A stretch of DNA of 64,000 nucleotides from JALYNX01 sp963724825 (GTDB lineage: Bacteria; Actinomycetota; Acidimicrobiia; Spongiisociales; ZC4RG35), in the NCBI GenBank assembly GCA_963724825.1, contig CAVRWT010000005.1:62001-126000 (forward strand), written 5' to 3'. Below the pieces are notes generated by a model. That model worked only from the letters and a program-made list of their open reading frames with translations, did no database searches and was not told the DNA's origin. The position numbers were made by a program, and so were the translations under genes. Below, piece by piece: positions 8,975 through 17,681 of the stretch; positions within the stretch are counted from its first letter, which is position 1, and the number at the start of each line of letters is the position of its first letter.

Positions 8975-10472
8975 CGGCGAACGCCGACCGCGCCACGACT
9001 TCGGCGACGACGGTCCGCGCCCGTTCGACCTCTCCGGCCGAGGTGGCCTCCTTGGTCACAGCCGAGGCAATGGGATCGCGAACCGATGCATAGACCGGCT
9101 CCAGGGCCCAGACCAGCGCCTCCCTGGCGCCATCGATCACGGCCGAAGGATCGGTGCCGGGGAGAACGGTGGCAAGGACCGGCTCGAGCCCAGGATCCAC
9201 TTGCAGCGTCGCCACCGCCAACAGATGAGCCGCCACATCGCTGCGATCACCGATTGCTGCCGCGCACATCTCCTCCAGGAGCATCCACCACGAGTCGATG
9301 GCGGTTGTGATCGTCACCTGGGTGGACATCCCGACCCGATATGGCGAACGATTGTGATCCTGAACCACGGCCCGCCCGTCCTCAATCGAGTCCCTGAGGT
9401 CGGCGGCAACCGCGGTGGCCAGTGTTTCCGAGACCCGATGCTTGGCTGCTTCGATCGACTCCCGACCCGGCGCCCTCCTTCGCATCCAGGATCGCGCCCG
9501 CCGCGGGCGGGCATCGACAAGGCGTCCCACGTCGTATCCGACTTCGACCGTCGCCGCTCCGGCAGCCTGGATGCGTTCGAAGTTCGGGGCGAACGCCTGA
9601 GTGAGCATCCCTTCGATGACGTCGGCCTCGGTTGACTCCAGCTCGGCCGCGGCGATCAGGTCCCTGGCCTGGCCGAGGGTCACCCACAGAACCGAGCGGA
9701 CGATCTCCACCCTCTCCGACTGCGACTTCTTCACCTGACTCACCAACCGCCTGCGCAGCGCGCGAACGGCAACCGACGGAACCAGAGGTGATCCGGCGAG
9801 ATGGTGCTCATGGACGACCACGATGTCGCCGTCGGCGCCTTCCTCCACCAGTCGGCTTCGATAATCGGTCAGGGCCCCTGCGGCGCCGCTGGTCACCCGG
9901 TTCAGAACATGGATCAGAGGCGCACCCCGTGACCGCGCCCTGCGCAGCACCTCCCAGGGGACGAGGTCTGCGTACCTGAGGGCCGAGCTGACGAAGACGA
10001 CGACATCGGCGTTGTCGATCATTATCTCGGCCGCCGCCCGATGCTCGGTCGAGGTGGAGTCGAGATCAGGTGTGTCCACAAGGGTCATCGAAGCGAGAAT
10101 CGGCGCCCGGCCCTCGACGACCTCACAGGCGATCCCTCCCAGGCTCTCGTAGCCGGAACCATCGGCGGCCAGGACCACGGGAGCTCTGGTGGTCGGGCGG
10201 AGAGGCCCGGTCTCCGCGACCTCGAGACCGGAGACGCTGTTGACCAGGGTGGACTTCCCGGCACCGGTAGGGCCGGCGAAGACCACCAGGAGCGGGGTCG
10301 TCGGGAGGGTCAACCGCGGGATCGCGTAGGAGCGGATCGTCCTCACTATCCGGTCCCGGTCGTTGGCTTGCGCCTGTCCGGCGGCGTGGTCGCCGAACAC
10401 GAGATTGTCCACGGAACGTGCGAGCTCTTCGAGCTCGGAGATCAGGTCATTGGGCGCGTTGAGTGCCACCAC
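8967..10472 (-). CDS. Dynamin-like GTPase, first of a tandem pair
   Basis: This 501-residue protein has a GTPase head with P-loop LVVFAGPTGAGKSTLVNSV, the switch-I-like RPTTRAPVVL, G3 in MTLVDTPDLDSTS and a G4-like VLNRVTS. After about residue 230 it is long helical stalk, with a basic patch near residue 335 (RPRRARSWMRRRAPGR) that could contact phospholipid. No transmembrane helix is evident. The second GTPase gene begins inside its last codons (8967-8974). Start is GTG 10472. Pairs of unequal bacterial dynamins act together in septation or membrane repair; the specific role here is unknown. Confidence 0.78.
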   Translation of the reverse strand: MVALNAPNDLISELEELARSVDNLVFGDHAAGQAQANDRDRIVRTIRSYAIPRLTLPTTPLLVVFAGPTGAGKSTLVNSVSGLEVAETGPLRPTTRAPVVLAADGSGYESLGGIACEVVEGRAPILASMTLVDTPDLDSTSTEHRAAAEIMIDNADVVVFVSSALRYADLVPWEVLRRARSRGAPLIHVLNRVTSGAAGALTDYRSRLVEEGADGDIVVVHEHHLAGSPLVPSVAVRALRRRLVSQVKKSQSERVEIVRSVLWVTLGQARDLIAAAELESTEADVIEGMLTQAFAPNFERIQAAGAATVEVGYDVGRLVDARPRRARSWMRRRAPGRESIEAAKHRVSETLATAVAADLRDSIEDGRAVVQDHNRSPYRVGMSTQVTITTAIDSWWMLLEEMCAAAIGDRSDVAAHLLAVATLQVDPGLEPVLATVLPGTDPSAVIDGAREALVWALEPVYASVRDPIASAVTKEATSAGEVERARTVVAEVVARSAFADA

Positions 10473-10511
10473 TTGCTTGAAATTGTGGCACGGAGAGCCT
10501 TCTGATCGGTG

Positions 10512-11387
10512 TCAGGCGGTCCAGCCCCCCGACGGGCGCTCGAACCAGACATGGACCTGCCCGGTGCCGGTGGCGTTCTCGTAATCGGAGAACATCTCCC
10601 CCGGTGCGGTGCAATTCCGGCCACCGATGGCGCCGAGCATCATCAGGTAGTGGCCAAAACGACCTTCGGGTGCGTACTCGAAGTAGTCCTCCATGGTGTC
10701 GACCACCCGGGCGTGGTCGCCGGCCATCATCATCTCGAGGCGCTCCTCGTCGGCGGCTCGGGCGGCAGGTGTGATGATGTGGACCGGGTCGGATGCCTCG
10801 TGCTTGGCGATCTCCTTGAGGGGCCAGAAGGTGTGGCTCATGCCACCTGAAGCCAGGATCACCGCCCTCCGGTCGAGGCGCGAGACCGCCTCCCCAATGG
10901 CCTCCCCCATCGTCATGAAATCATCGGTGTCCCCGGTTTGGACGACGGAGACCGAGACCACCTTCTCGTCTTTACGCAGGTAGTGAACGAGGTTGATCGT
11001 CGCGTAATAGACCGGCATGTAGTCGTCTTCGTTGGCGTGGGTCGGTGTTCCCAACTCGGATCCGAGGTCCGCAGCGAGCTTGGCCAACTCGGGATCACCG
11101 GGGTAGTCGTAGGGGATTTGGGCCATCCCGCGGGGCAACTCGGAAGAGGTGAAGATGCCGTGGCGTCGGGCGTGGGCGGAGACCAGGTGCTCCACCGTGG
11201 AGAACCAGTGCGAGTCGACGATCACGATCGTGTCGACATCGAGGCGATTCAGCACCTCGTCTCGCAACCGGACCAGGCCGGGCACCAATGAGATCTCTTT
11301 GCCCTCGTTGAGCTCGAGACGGGTCGCCTCGTCGAACATGATGGTTGGTGCGTGACTGATCAGACCGGCGCCGACTATTTCACCCAT
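10512..11387 (-). CDS. hpcB: Extradiol class III dioxygenase, homoprotocatechuate 2,3-dioxygenase type
   Basis: The 291-residue LigB-fold protein carries the Fe(II) ligands H12 (LISHAPTIM) and H60 (VIVDSHWFS), a late acidic ligand region, SELPRGM and the C-terminal GTGQVHVWFE, all placed as in Escherichia coli HpcB/HpaD. That enzyme opens the ring of 3,4-dihydroxyphenylacetate next to the hydroxyls. The neighbours, a MarR repressor and a CHMS-type aldehyde dehydrogenase, agree with this substrate, though a related catechol cannot be excluded. A GGAGG site precedes the ATG. A 17-bp element shared with two other promoters of the region lies at 11401-11417. Confidence 0.82.
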   Translation of the reverse strand: MGEIVGAGLISHAPTIMFDEATRLELNEGKEISLVPGLVRLRDEVLNRLDVDTIVIVDSHWFSTVEHLVSAHARRHGIFTSSELPRGMAQIPYDYPGDPELAKLAADLGSELGTPTHANEDDYMPVYYATINLVHYLRKDEKVVSVSVVQTGDTDDFMTMGEAIGEAVSRLDRRAVILASGGMSHTFWPLKEIAKHEASDPVHIITPAARAADEERLEMMMAGDHARVVDTMEDYFEYAPEGRFGHYLMMLGAIGGRNCTAPGEMFSDYENATGTGQVHVWFERPSGGWTA

Positions 11388-11400
11388 GCGTCCTCCTGGA

Positions 11401-11417
11401 GGTCGTTAGGAACCAAA
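11401..11417 (-). promoter_or_regulatory. Shared operator-like element upstream of hpcB
   Basis: On the minus strand this reads TTTGGTTCCTAACGACC, with the 9-bp dyad core GTTCCTAAC. It differs by one base from the copy at 20824-20840 and by four from that at 11998-12014. It lies 13 bases before the hpcB start, just upstream of its Shine-Dalgarno. Confidence 0.55.
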
Positions 11418-11424
11418 TGAGACT

Positions 11425-11970
11425 TTACGCCTTTGCCTGGGGGTCGGCCACGAGTGGCAGATCGTCGGCGGTGGCGGTCACGATGCGGAGCAGCCGCGCC
11501 AACTCACCCTGCTCGGTCCGGCCAAGCCTCGACGTGAACTTGGTCTCGTGCTCGTTGAACCTGGGGAAGACCCTTTCGATCAGCTCCCGGCCGCCGTCCT
11601 CGAGGTCGACGATCACCCGCCGACCGTCGCCGGGGTGGCGGGATCGTGACACCAGACCCGTCTTCTCGAGGGTGCCGAGCATCCCGCTCAGCGTTCCTTT
11701 CGCCAGCCCGCAATCGTCCGCGAGCTCACCGGTCTCCCTCTCCCCCCACACCCAGAGCACGAACAGAATGGTGAATCCGCCCCAGGAGAGCCCTTCCGGG
11801 GCGAGGACTTCTCGCTCCATCCGATTGCGCACCGCGTTGGCGGCCCGATAGATGTTGGAGACGGCGAGAAGAGCGTCGAAGTCGAGTTTTCGATCTCCGA
11901 GACGGGCGCGAATGTCTCGCTCCGCCTCGAGAACTACTTCGGGATCGTGGTCAATCAGTGGTCTGGGCAT
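11425..11970 (-). CDS. MarR-family transcriptional regulator
   Basis: A 181-residue winged-helix protein with the recognition helix and wing in LADDCGLAKGTLSGMLGTLEKTGLVSRSRHPGDGRRVIVDL, which is the MarR signature. Helical extensions at both ends form the dimer interface. It sits between the dioxygenase gene (37 bases downstream) and the divergent semialdehyde dehydrogenase gene, the position of HpaR in homoprotocatechuate operons. It is therefore the best candidate to bind the GTTNNNAAC-centred element at 11401, 11998 and 20824 and to be released by an aromatic acid. Its own promoter (TAAACT, complement 11989-11994) overlaps the divergent one, suggesting autoregulation. Confidence 0.85.
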   Translation of the reverse strand: MPRPLIDHDPEVVLEAERDIRARLGDRKLDFDALLAVSNIYRAANAVRNRMEREVLAPEGLSWGGFTILFVLWVWGERETGELADDCGLAKGTLSGMLGTLEKTGLVSRSRHPGDGRRVIVDLEDGGRELIERVFPRFNEHETKFTSRLGRTEQGELARLLRIVTATADDLPLVADPQAKA

Positions 11971-11992
11971 GAGGGTGCTGGTGAGCGCAGTT

Positions 11993-11998
11993 TATCCT
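11993..11998 (+). promoter_or_regulatory. -10 element of hpaE-type gene
   Basis: TATCCT lies 19 bases before ATG 12018 and its last base is the first base of the operator-like element. The P450 promoter has the same arrangement. Confidence 0.45.
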
Positions 11999-12014
11999 TA
12001 GGTTGCGAACGATC
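11998..12014 (+). promoter_or_regulatory. Shared operator-like element between marR and hpaE genes
   Basis: TTAGGTTGCGAACGATC, core dyad GTTGCGAAC, ends 3 bases before ATG 12018. It would cover the transcription start of the dehydrogenase gene and the upstream region of the divergent marR gene. Confidence 0.55.
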
Positions 12015-12017
12015 CCT

Positions 12018-13481
12018 ATGGCAACCACACGAGTCGAGATCTCCGAATACGCCGTCTCTCCCGATCACTACATCGGTGGCAAACGGGTCGCCTCCCCCAA
12101 GACGTTCGAGGTCCGCTCACCGCTCGACTGGGATTGGAAACTCGCCGACATCGCTCGAGGGGACCCGCTCACATCGGACCAGGCAGTCAGCGCCGCCGTG
12201 GCCGCCTTCCCCGGTTGGGCCGCACTCACCCCGAAGGAGCGTGGCGAGCACCTCCATCGGCTCGCCGACCTGATCGATCAGAACATCGATGCCATCGCCC
12301 AGGTGGAGTGTGTCGACATGGCGATGCTCCTCGAAAGCCTCCAGGCCAGGGTCATCCATCGGGGCGCCGAGAACTTCCGCAACTACGCCGACCTGGCCGC
12401 CGAGTGGGAGGGTCGCCGCTGGTCGTCCAAGGGGACCGACAATCAGGTGCAGCGGATGCCTGCCGGCCCGGCGGTGATCATCACGCCCTGGAACGCCCCG
12501 TGGGTGCTCTCCACCTGGAAGATCGCTCCCGCACTTGCGGCGGGCAACCCGGTGATCCTCAAGCCGGCGGAATGGGCCCCGCTCTCCGCCTCGATCCTGG
12601 CCGACCTCGCCGACCAGGCAGGGCTGCCGCCCGGGGTCCTCAACGTGGTTCAGGGCATCGGCGAGGAGGTGGGTGCGGCTCTTGTCTCGGACCGCCGGGT
12701 GCGGCGGATCTCGTTCACCGGGTCGCCGGAGACGGCACGACACATCGGGATCGCGGCGGCATCGAACATCGTCCCCTTCACCGCCGAGCTCGGTGGCAAG
12801 GGGCCGTTCCTGGTGTTTGCCGACTCCGACCTGGAGGCGGCCGCCCGTAAGGCTGCCGGCCAGTACGACGACGCCGGCCAGGTCTGCCTCGCCGGTACCC
12901 GGCTCATTGTGGAGGAGTCCATCTCCTCTGACTTCCTCGAGTTGTTCCATCGGTTCACCGACGCCCATGTGCTCGGTGACAGCCGGAGCCCGCAGACCAC
13001 GATCAGCCCCCTGATCCATCCCGACCATCTGGCACGGGTCGACGGGTTCGTGAAACGGGCGCGGGACGCCGGTGACCGGATCGTCCGTGGCGGTGAGCGT
13101 TGGAAGCAGGATGGCCTCTGGTACGAGCCGACCCTGATCGAGCCCAAGTCGAACGACTCCGAGGTGGTGCAGCGGGAGGTGTTCGGGCCGGTGCTCACCT
13201 ATCAGACTTTTGCCACCGAGGCGGAAGGGATCGCCCTCGCCAACTCCACCCAATACGGGCTCTCCGGGATCGTCTACACCGGATCGGAGGAACGGGCGGA
13301 GCGGGTGGGTCGTGGAGTCCGGGCGGGGACGATCTGGGTAAACACCTTCCTGGTGCGCGATCTGACCGCTCCGTTCGGCGGGTTCCGGATCTCTGGGATC
13401 GGGCGGGAGGGCGGCGACTATGCCCTCGACTTTCATTCCGACCTGAAGACGGTGCAGGTCAACCAGGGGACGGTTGGGTAG
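12018..13481 (+). CDS. hpaE: Aldehyde dehydrogenase, 5-carboxymethyl-2-hydroxymuconate semialdehyde dehydrogenase type
   Basis: This 487-residue NAD(P)-aldehyde dehydrogenase shows ITPWNAPWVLSTWKIAPALAAG, the coenzyme loop FTGSPETARHI, the general-base Glu in TAELGGKGP and the catalytic Cys in AGQVCLAGTR. It ends with the usual PFGGFRISGIGREGG. Length and the Leu/Trp-rich substrate segment fit HpaE, which oxidises the ring-cleavage product of HpcB. ATG 12018 is preferred over TTG 12003 because the operator-like element and -10 lie directly upstream; no Shine-Dalgarno is visible. It is divergent from the marR gene. Confidence 0.82.
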   Translation: MATTRVEISEYAVSPDHYIGGKRVASPKTFEVRSPLDWDWKLADIARGDPLTSDQAVSAAVAAFPGWAALTPKERGEHLHRLADLIDQNIDAIAQVECVDMAMLLESLQARVIHRGAENFRNYADLAAEWEGRRWSSKGTDNQVQRMPAGPAVIITPWNAPWVLSTWKIAPALAAGNPVILKPAEWAPLSASILADLADQAGLPPGVLNVVQGIGEEVGAALVSDRRVRRISFTGSPETARHIGIAAASNIVPFTAELGGKGPFLVFADSDLEAAARKAAGQYDDAGQVCLAGTRLIVEESISSDFLELFHRFTDAHVLGDSRSPQTTISPLIHPDHLARVDGFVKRARDAGDRIVRGGERWKQDGLWYEPTLIEPKSNDSEVVQREVFGPVLTYQTFATEAEGIALANSTQYGLSGIVYTGSEERAERVGRGVRAGTIWVNTFLVRDLTAPFGGFRISGIGREGGDYALDFHSDLKTVQVNQGTVG

Positions 13482-13557
13482 GAAGCGCTCGCCGCTTGCC
13501 GCCAAGAAATCTTCGAAATTCCTGAACAGGGGTATGGAATCTGTCGGTGGGGGTTTG

Positions 13558-13563
13558 TAGGGT
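13558..13563 (+). promoter_or_regulatory. -10 element, leaderless promoter of DUF222/HNH gene
   Basis: TAGGGT ends 9 bases before ATG 13573; the SOS box begins 4 bases after it. Confidence 0.5.
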
Positions 13564-13566
13564 AGC

Positions 13567-13578
13567 GAACATATGTTC
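13567..13578 (+). promoter_or_regulatory. LexA-type SOS box overlapping a start codon
   Basis: GAACATATGTTC is a perfect palindrome fitting the GAAC-N4-GTTC box of Gram-positive LexA, flanked by C and G to give a 14-bp palindrome. The ATG at 13573-13575 is part of it, so LexA would sit on the start of a leaderless transcript. Confidence 0.65.
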
Positions 13579-14809
13579 GAGAGTGAGGGAATCCCCAAGG
13601 GACTGGCAGAAATGCCACCCGGACCGCAGTTGGCAGGGATCCTGATGACGATCGACCGGGATCGGATCTCCGGCCGGGAGCGGGTGATCCTGATGAAGGC
13701 TCGGTCCCGACTCAGGGCCTGGGTCGAATCCGATCTCTATGCCGACCTGACGATCCGTCGCCGAGGCCGAAGCAGAGATCTTCGGTCAGCCGGAGGAGGC
13801 TATGGAGGCCGCTGCCGGTGAGATCCAGGCTGCCCTCAATCTCACCCGCCGTTCGGCCGACATCCAGATGGGACTCGCCTATCAACTCGGCGATCGGCTC
13901 CCCAACGTCTGGGCTGCCCTTCATGAGGGCTCGATCGACCTGCCCCGCGCCCGGGTGCTCTGCGATGAGACGATGCATCTTCCAATCGAGGACGCGAGAC
14001 GGGTAGCCGACACCGCCCTGGAAAGGGCGCCTCGCCAGACCACAGGCCAGTTGGGAGCCCGGATCCGCAAACTGGTCATCGCCTTGGACCCCGACCTCGC
14101 CAAGGACCGCTACCAGAAGGCCATGGATGATCGTCGGGTGGTCCTCGAGCCAAACGACCACGGCACCTCCAACCTCACCGGCCTCGACCTACCCGCCGCC
14201 GACGCCCAAGCCGCAATGCGACGGATCAACACTCTGGCCAAGGCAGCCAAGAGAGCAGACGACCCTCGGACCATGGACCAAGTCCGGGCCGACGTCTACC
14301 TCGACCTCCTCAACGGCCGCCACCTCAAGCAGGGTCGAGGCAGAGGAATGGTCGACATCACCGTGGAGCTGACCACCCTCGCCGGCCTCGACGACCATCC
14401 TGGGGACCTCAACGGCTACGGGCCCGTCATCGCCGATGTCGCCCGCCAGGTCGCATCCAATCAAACCGAGGTCGAGCATCGGGTCACGGTCACCGATCAC
14501 GGAGAGCCGATCTGGACCGGTATCACCCGGCGGCGCCCAACCACCAGTCAGAAAAGATACGTCCAGGCGCGAAATCGGACCTGTGTCTTCCCCGGATGTC
14601 GCATGCCCGCCACGGAGTGTGACATCGACCACACCATCGACTACTCACGGGGAGGGCCAACCACCGCATGGAACAACGCTCCCCTGTGCCGGCACCACCA
14701 CCGTGGCAAACACAAGCGAGGCTGGAAACTGGAACGAACCGCACCCGGCACCTACCGCTGGACCAGCCCACTCGGCCATACCTACACCGTCGAGCCCGAG
14801 CCTCCGTAA
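13573..14809 (+). CDS. DUF222 / HNH endonuclease (13E12 repeat family), one frameshift
   Basis: Joined, the protein is about 411 residues. The N-terminal frame ends SDLYADLTI; the next frame resumes VAEAEAEIFGQPEEAMEAAAGE. One extra base near 13757-13762 explains the break. The middle is the helical DUF222 domain. The C-terminus is an HNH nuclease: RNRTCVFPGCRMPATECDIDHTIDYSRGG...NNAPLCRHHHRGKH, with the zinc Cys pairs and His-Asn-His residues intact. Members of this family are multi-copy in actinobacteria and several in Mycobacterium tuberculosis carry LexA sites, as here. It is probably a DNA-damage-induced nuclease of unknown target. Confidence 0.82.
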
Positions 14810-14845
14810 GTCACAACCGCCAGGCCGTACTGAGGTAGACCGGGG

Positions 14846-14851
14846 TAGCCT
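14846..14851 (+). promoter_or_regulatory. -10 element, leaderless promoter of small membrane protein gene
   Basis: TAGCCT ends 7 bases before ATG 14859. Confidence 0.45.
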
Positions 14852-14858
14852 CACGTCG

Positions 14859-15092
14859 ATGAGAGATTCGTCGAGATCTCAAGTCGCAGGCGTCATTGCC
14901 GCAGTCAGCGGGGTCATTGCCTATCAGTGGGTTCGCAACGATGGACTCGCCTATGGAAGGGCCCTCGTCTGGGGTGGGTGGCTCTTCTGGTCGGTGGCGG
15001 TCTACTTAGCCTGGGGCGTCATCGAACGCCGGCTGACGGAAGTCGCCTCCGCAACTGGCATAGCAATCTCCACGAGCAACTCGGACTCTTGA
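14859..15092 (+). CDS. Small two-helix membrane protein, unknown function
   Basis: 77 residues beginning MRDSSRSQVAGVIAAVSGVIAYQW. Two hydrophobic stretches (about residues 9-24 and 34-52, the latter GRALVWGGWLFWSVAVYLAW) predict a hairpin in the membrane, followed by a short polar tail. No family is recognised. The start is supported by the leaderless-type hexamer upstream. After its TGA the same frame stays open for 39 codons with hydrophobic content, so the stop could be an error, but I cannot show that. Confidence 0.5.
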   Translation: MRDSSRSQVAGVIAAVSGVIAYQWVRNDGLAYGRALVWGGWLFWSVAVYLAWGVIERRLTEVASATGIAISTSNSDS

Positions 15093-15351
15093 GGCGACGA
15101 TCACCAGGGTTCTGGCAATGGATTCGAGTCGGACGCGGTGGCCTACGGGGCAGCGGTGATCAACCTCTTGATCATCAACGAGATCCAGTTCAGCGCAGCT
15201 GTCCCTGGTTGATCGGCGCCACGGTCGGCATGCAGCGAATGCCCAGACGTGCTCTCGGCGATCAGGCCACGGCGGCCGGTGCATCAACCGACGAGGAATG
15301 GCGCACCGCCGCCCACGGAGCGCCTAGAAACAGTCGGCCCGAAGACCGGCT
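15093..15351. other. Intergenic stretch without a convincing gene
   Basis: 259 bases between the small membrane protein and the convergent aldehyde dehydrogenase. No ORF with sensible composition, hairpin or RNA gene was seen, apart from the short in-frame continuation of the preceding gene to 15211. Confidence 0.5.
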
Positions 15352-16807
15352 CTACCAGTTGACCGCTACGTACTTGGTCTCCAAGTACTCGTCCATGCCC
15401 TCATGGGAGCCTTCACGGCCAACACCGGAATGCTTGACGCCGCCGAACGGCGCTGCCGGATCCGACACCAAACCGCGATTGACCCCGACCATGCCCGCTT
15501 CGATGCCTTCCGCTGCCCGCAGCCCGCGCGCCAGGTCGCCGCTGTAGAGATAGGCGGCGAGCCCGTACACCGTGTCGTTAGCCAGGGCGATTGCCTCCTC
15601 GTCGGTCTCGAAGGTCACCACCGGCGCCACCGGGCCGAATATCTCCTGCTGGAGAATGTCGGAGCTGGCCGCCACCCCGCTCAGCACCGTCGGCTCGTAG
15701 AAGAACCCTTGACGGTCGGGGACCGAGGCCCCGGTCACCACCTTTGCGCCCTCATCGACGGCACCCTGCACCAACTTGGCGATGTCGTCACGGGAGCGCT
15801 CGTTGATCATCGGGCCGACCTGATTGGAGCGGTCGATCCCGGGGCCCATCTTCAACGCCCCCATCGCACCGGCCAGCATCGAGGTGAACTCATCGGCCAC
15901 CTTGGCGTGGACCAGGAAGCGATTGGCCGCGGTGCAGGCCTCGCCTGCATTTCGCATCTTGGCCACCATCGCCCCTTCGAGGGCAGCGTCCAGGTCGGCG
16001 TCATCGAAGACGAGGAACGGGGCGTTGCCTCCGAGTTCCATCGAGACCCGAAGCACCTGGTCCGAAGCGACCTTCATCAGGGTCTGACCCACCTCGGTGG
16101 ACCCGGTGAACGACAGCTTGCGAACCCGGGGATCCCTGAGGATGGTCTCGATGACCCCCGACGATCCCCGTGCTACCACCACGTTCACGACACCTGGTGG
16201 GAGGCCGGCCTCTTCCATGAGGTGGACGACGGCAAGAGTGGTGAGTGGTGCGTCGGAGGCAGGCTTGACGATGGCGGTGCACCCGGCGGCCAGGGCCGGG
16301 CCCAGCTTCCTGGTTGCCATCGCAGCCGGGAAGTTCCACGGGGTGACCATCACCGAGACCCCCACCGGCTGACGGAAAGTCATGATCCGCTTGTCTCCCG
16401 CCGGGGGCCATGCGCAGGTCGCCCGACACCCGGGATGCCTCCTCGGAGAACCATCTGAAGAACTCGGCGGCGTAGCGAACTTCGCCAAGCGCATCCGGGA
16501 AGGCCTTGCCGTTCTCGAGGACGATCAACTCGGCGAGGTCCTCCTCCCTGGCCCGCATCGCCTCGAAGGTGCGACGCAAGATCTCCCCACGCTCACGAGG
16601 CGGCGTATGAGACCAAGAATGCGATGCCTCGTAGGCGGCGGACACTGCGTCCTCGGCGTGGGCGGCCTCGGCGAGGCCAACTCCGACCAGGACCTGCTCG
16701 GACGCAGGATCGACAACAGGCAGCTCTTCGGAGCAATCGACCCAGTCGCCGCCTATGAAAACCCCGGTCTTGCCACTTGCCTTCAGCTCTTCAAGGATCG
16801 CCGTCAT
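15352..16807 (-). CDS. Succinate-semialdehyde-type aldehyde dehydrogenase, one frameshift
   Basis: The N-terminal frame runs from ATG 16807 (MTAILEELKASGKTGVFIGG) to SGDLRMAP. The second frame continues GDKRIMTFRQPVGVSVMVTPWNFPAAMATRK. Removing one C from the five-C run in GGCCCCCGG near 16404 joins them into about 484 residues. The coenzyme loop FTGSTEVGQTL, Glu in MELGGNAP, catalytic Cys in GEACTAANRF and C-terminal PFGGVKHSGVGREGS are all present, as in GabD. In this setting it could oxidise succinic semialdehyde, the end product of homoprotocatechuate cleavage. Its start overlaps the stop of the upstream gene (ATGA), so the two are coupled. Confidence 0.82.
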
Positions 16808-17613
16808 TGTCCTTCGACCTCCATGGGAACAGTACGCCGCAGCGTCGTCCCTTCTTTCCACGTCACTCCGACCCGGTGGTAGTAGCCGGCGATCATGTCG
16901 ATCGGTTCCAGCGACGCCAGTTCTTCTGTCGGCGCGTCGTACAACTCGATCTCGGCGTCACCCTTCCACACGTCGCTCACCTCGCCGTCGACTCCACGCA
17001 TCGTGACCAACTCGTCCATCGAGTCGACACCATCGGACTCGATGGCGGGCCACCACCTGTTATGCAACATCTGATGGCCGTTCACAAATCCCGGGCTCGT
17101 GCCTGGCTCTTTCAGGGTGATGGTCGCCTGGGCGATGCGCCGACCGCCAACCGAGAGCGTGGCGCCGAAACGGCCTCCACTCTCCAGCCTGGGCCCGGCT
17201 TTGCCGACCAACACGGGCCGGGTCATCCAGATCTCTCCGAGCTTCTTCGGATAGCCCTGGTGATATCCACGAACCAGGGCAAAGTCCTTGTCCACCCAGA
17301 TGTACGGGCACCGGCTCCATGTGGCCCCATCCCACTCGCAGCGAATGACCACGAAGCACTCCTTGTACTGGGATCGCACCGGGTCGAGGATCTCGGCGAA
17401 GTCATCGCCACAACTCTGCCAATCCGCCCAGATCACCGCCACGGCCCCGGGGTCGTCTGCGGCCAGATTCAGGCCTTCCGGAAGCAGTTTCGAGACCCGG
17501 TCGGGATCCGCCCGATACTCGACCGTGAGCATTTCGCCGGAGTAGTGCCACGGGGGCGGTGGGATCAGCGACGAACGTCCGTCGGCGGTGCGTGGGAAGA
17601 GAAATCCGGGCAT
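16804..17613 (-). CDS. Acetoacetate decarboxylase-family protein
   Basis: 269 residues from ATG 17613. The fold is indicated by GEMLTVEYRADPDRVSKLLPEGL near the N-terminus, the aromatic-rich core YIWVDKDFALVRGYHQGYPKKLGEIW and RFGATLSVGG. In true acetoacetate decarboxylase the Schiff-base lysine lies in a similar Tyr-Pro-Lys-Lys segment, so the reactive lysine appears kept. Relatives in catabolic clusters decarboxylate or hydrate/aldol-process other oxo-acids; here it could act on a ring-cleavage intermediate. It is translationally coupled (ATGA) to the aldehyde dehydrogenase. A longer start at 17649 is possible. Confidence 0.8.
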   Translation of the reverse strand: MPGFLFPRTADGRSSLIPPPPWHYSGEMLTVEYRADPDRVSKLLPEGLNLAADDPGAVAVIWADWQSCGDDFAEILDPVRSQYKECFVVIRCEWDGATWSRCPYIWVDKDFALVRGYHQGYPKKLGEIWMTRPVLVGKAGPRLESGGRFGATLSVGGRRIAQATITLKEPGTSPGFVNGHQMLHNRWWPAIESDGVDSMDELVTMRGVDGEVSDVWKGDAEIELYDAPTEELASLEPIDMIAGYYHRVGVTWKEGTTLRRTVPMEVEGQ

Positions 17614-17668
17614 TTGGAGCGCTGCACATGGTAGATCCCCGGATCTCACGAACCACAGCGGACCTGGC

Positions 17669-17674
17669 TACCTT
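17669..17674 (+). promoter_or_regulatory. -10 element, leaderless promoter of PLP decarboxylase gene
   Basis: TACCTT ends 7 bases before ATG 17682. Confidence 0.5.
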
Positions 17675-17681
17675 GACCCCG

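Noticed and set aside
12117..13598. 493-codon open frame antisense to the aldehyde dehydrogenase
   Set aside because: Shadow of hpaE with Arg/Gly/Pro-rich composition and no domain; the plus-strand product has every catalytic motif.
15093..15211. In-frame continuation of the small membrane protein after its TGA (39 codons)
   Set aside because: The stretch is somewhat hydrophobic but too short and without similarity I can recognise; readthrough, recoding or error cannot be supported.
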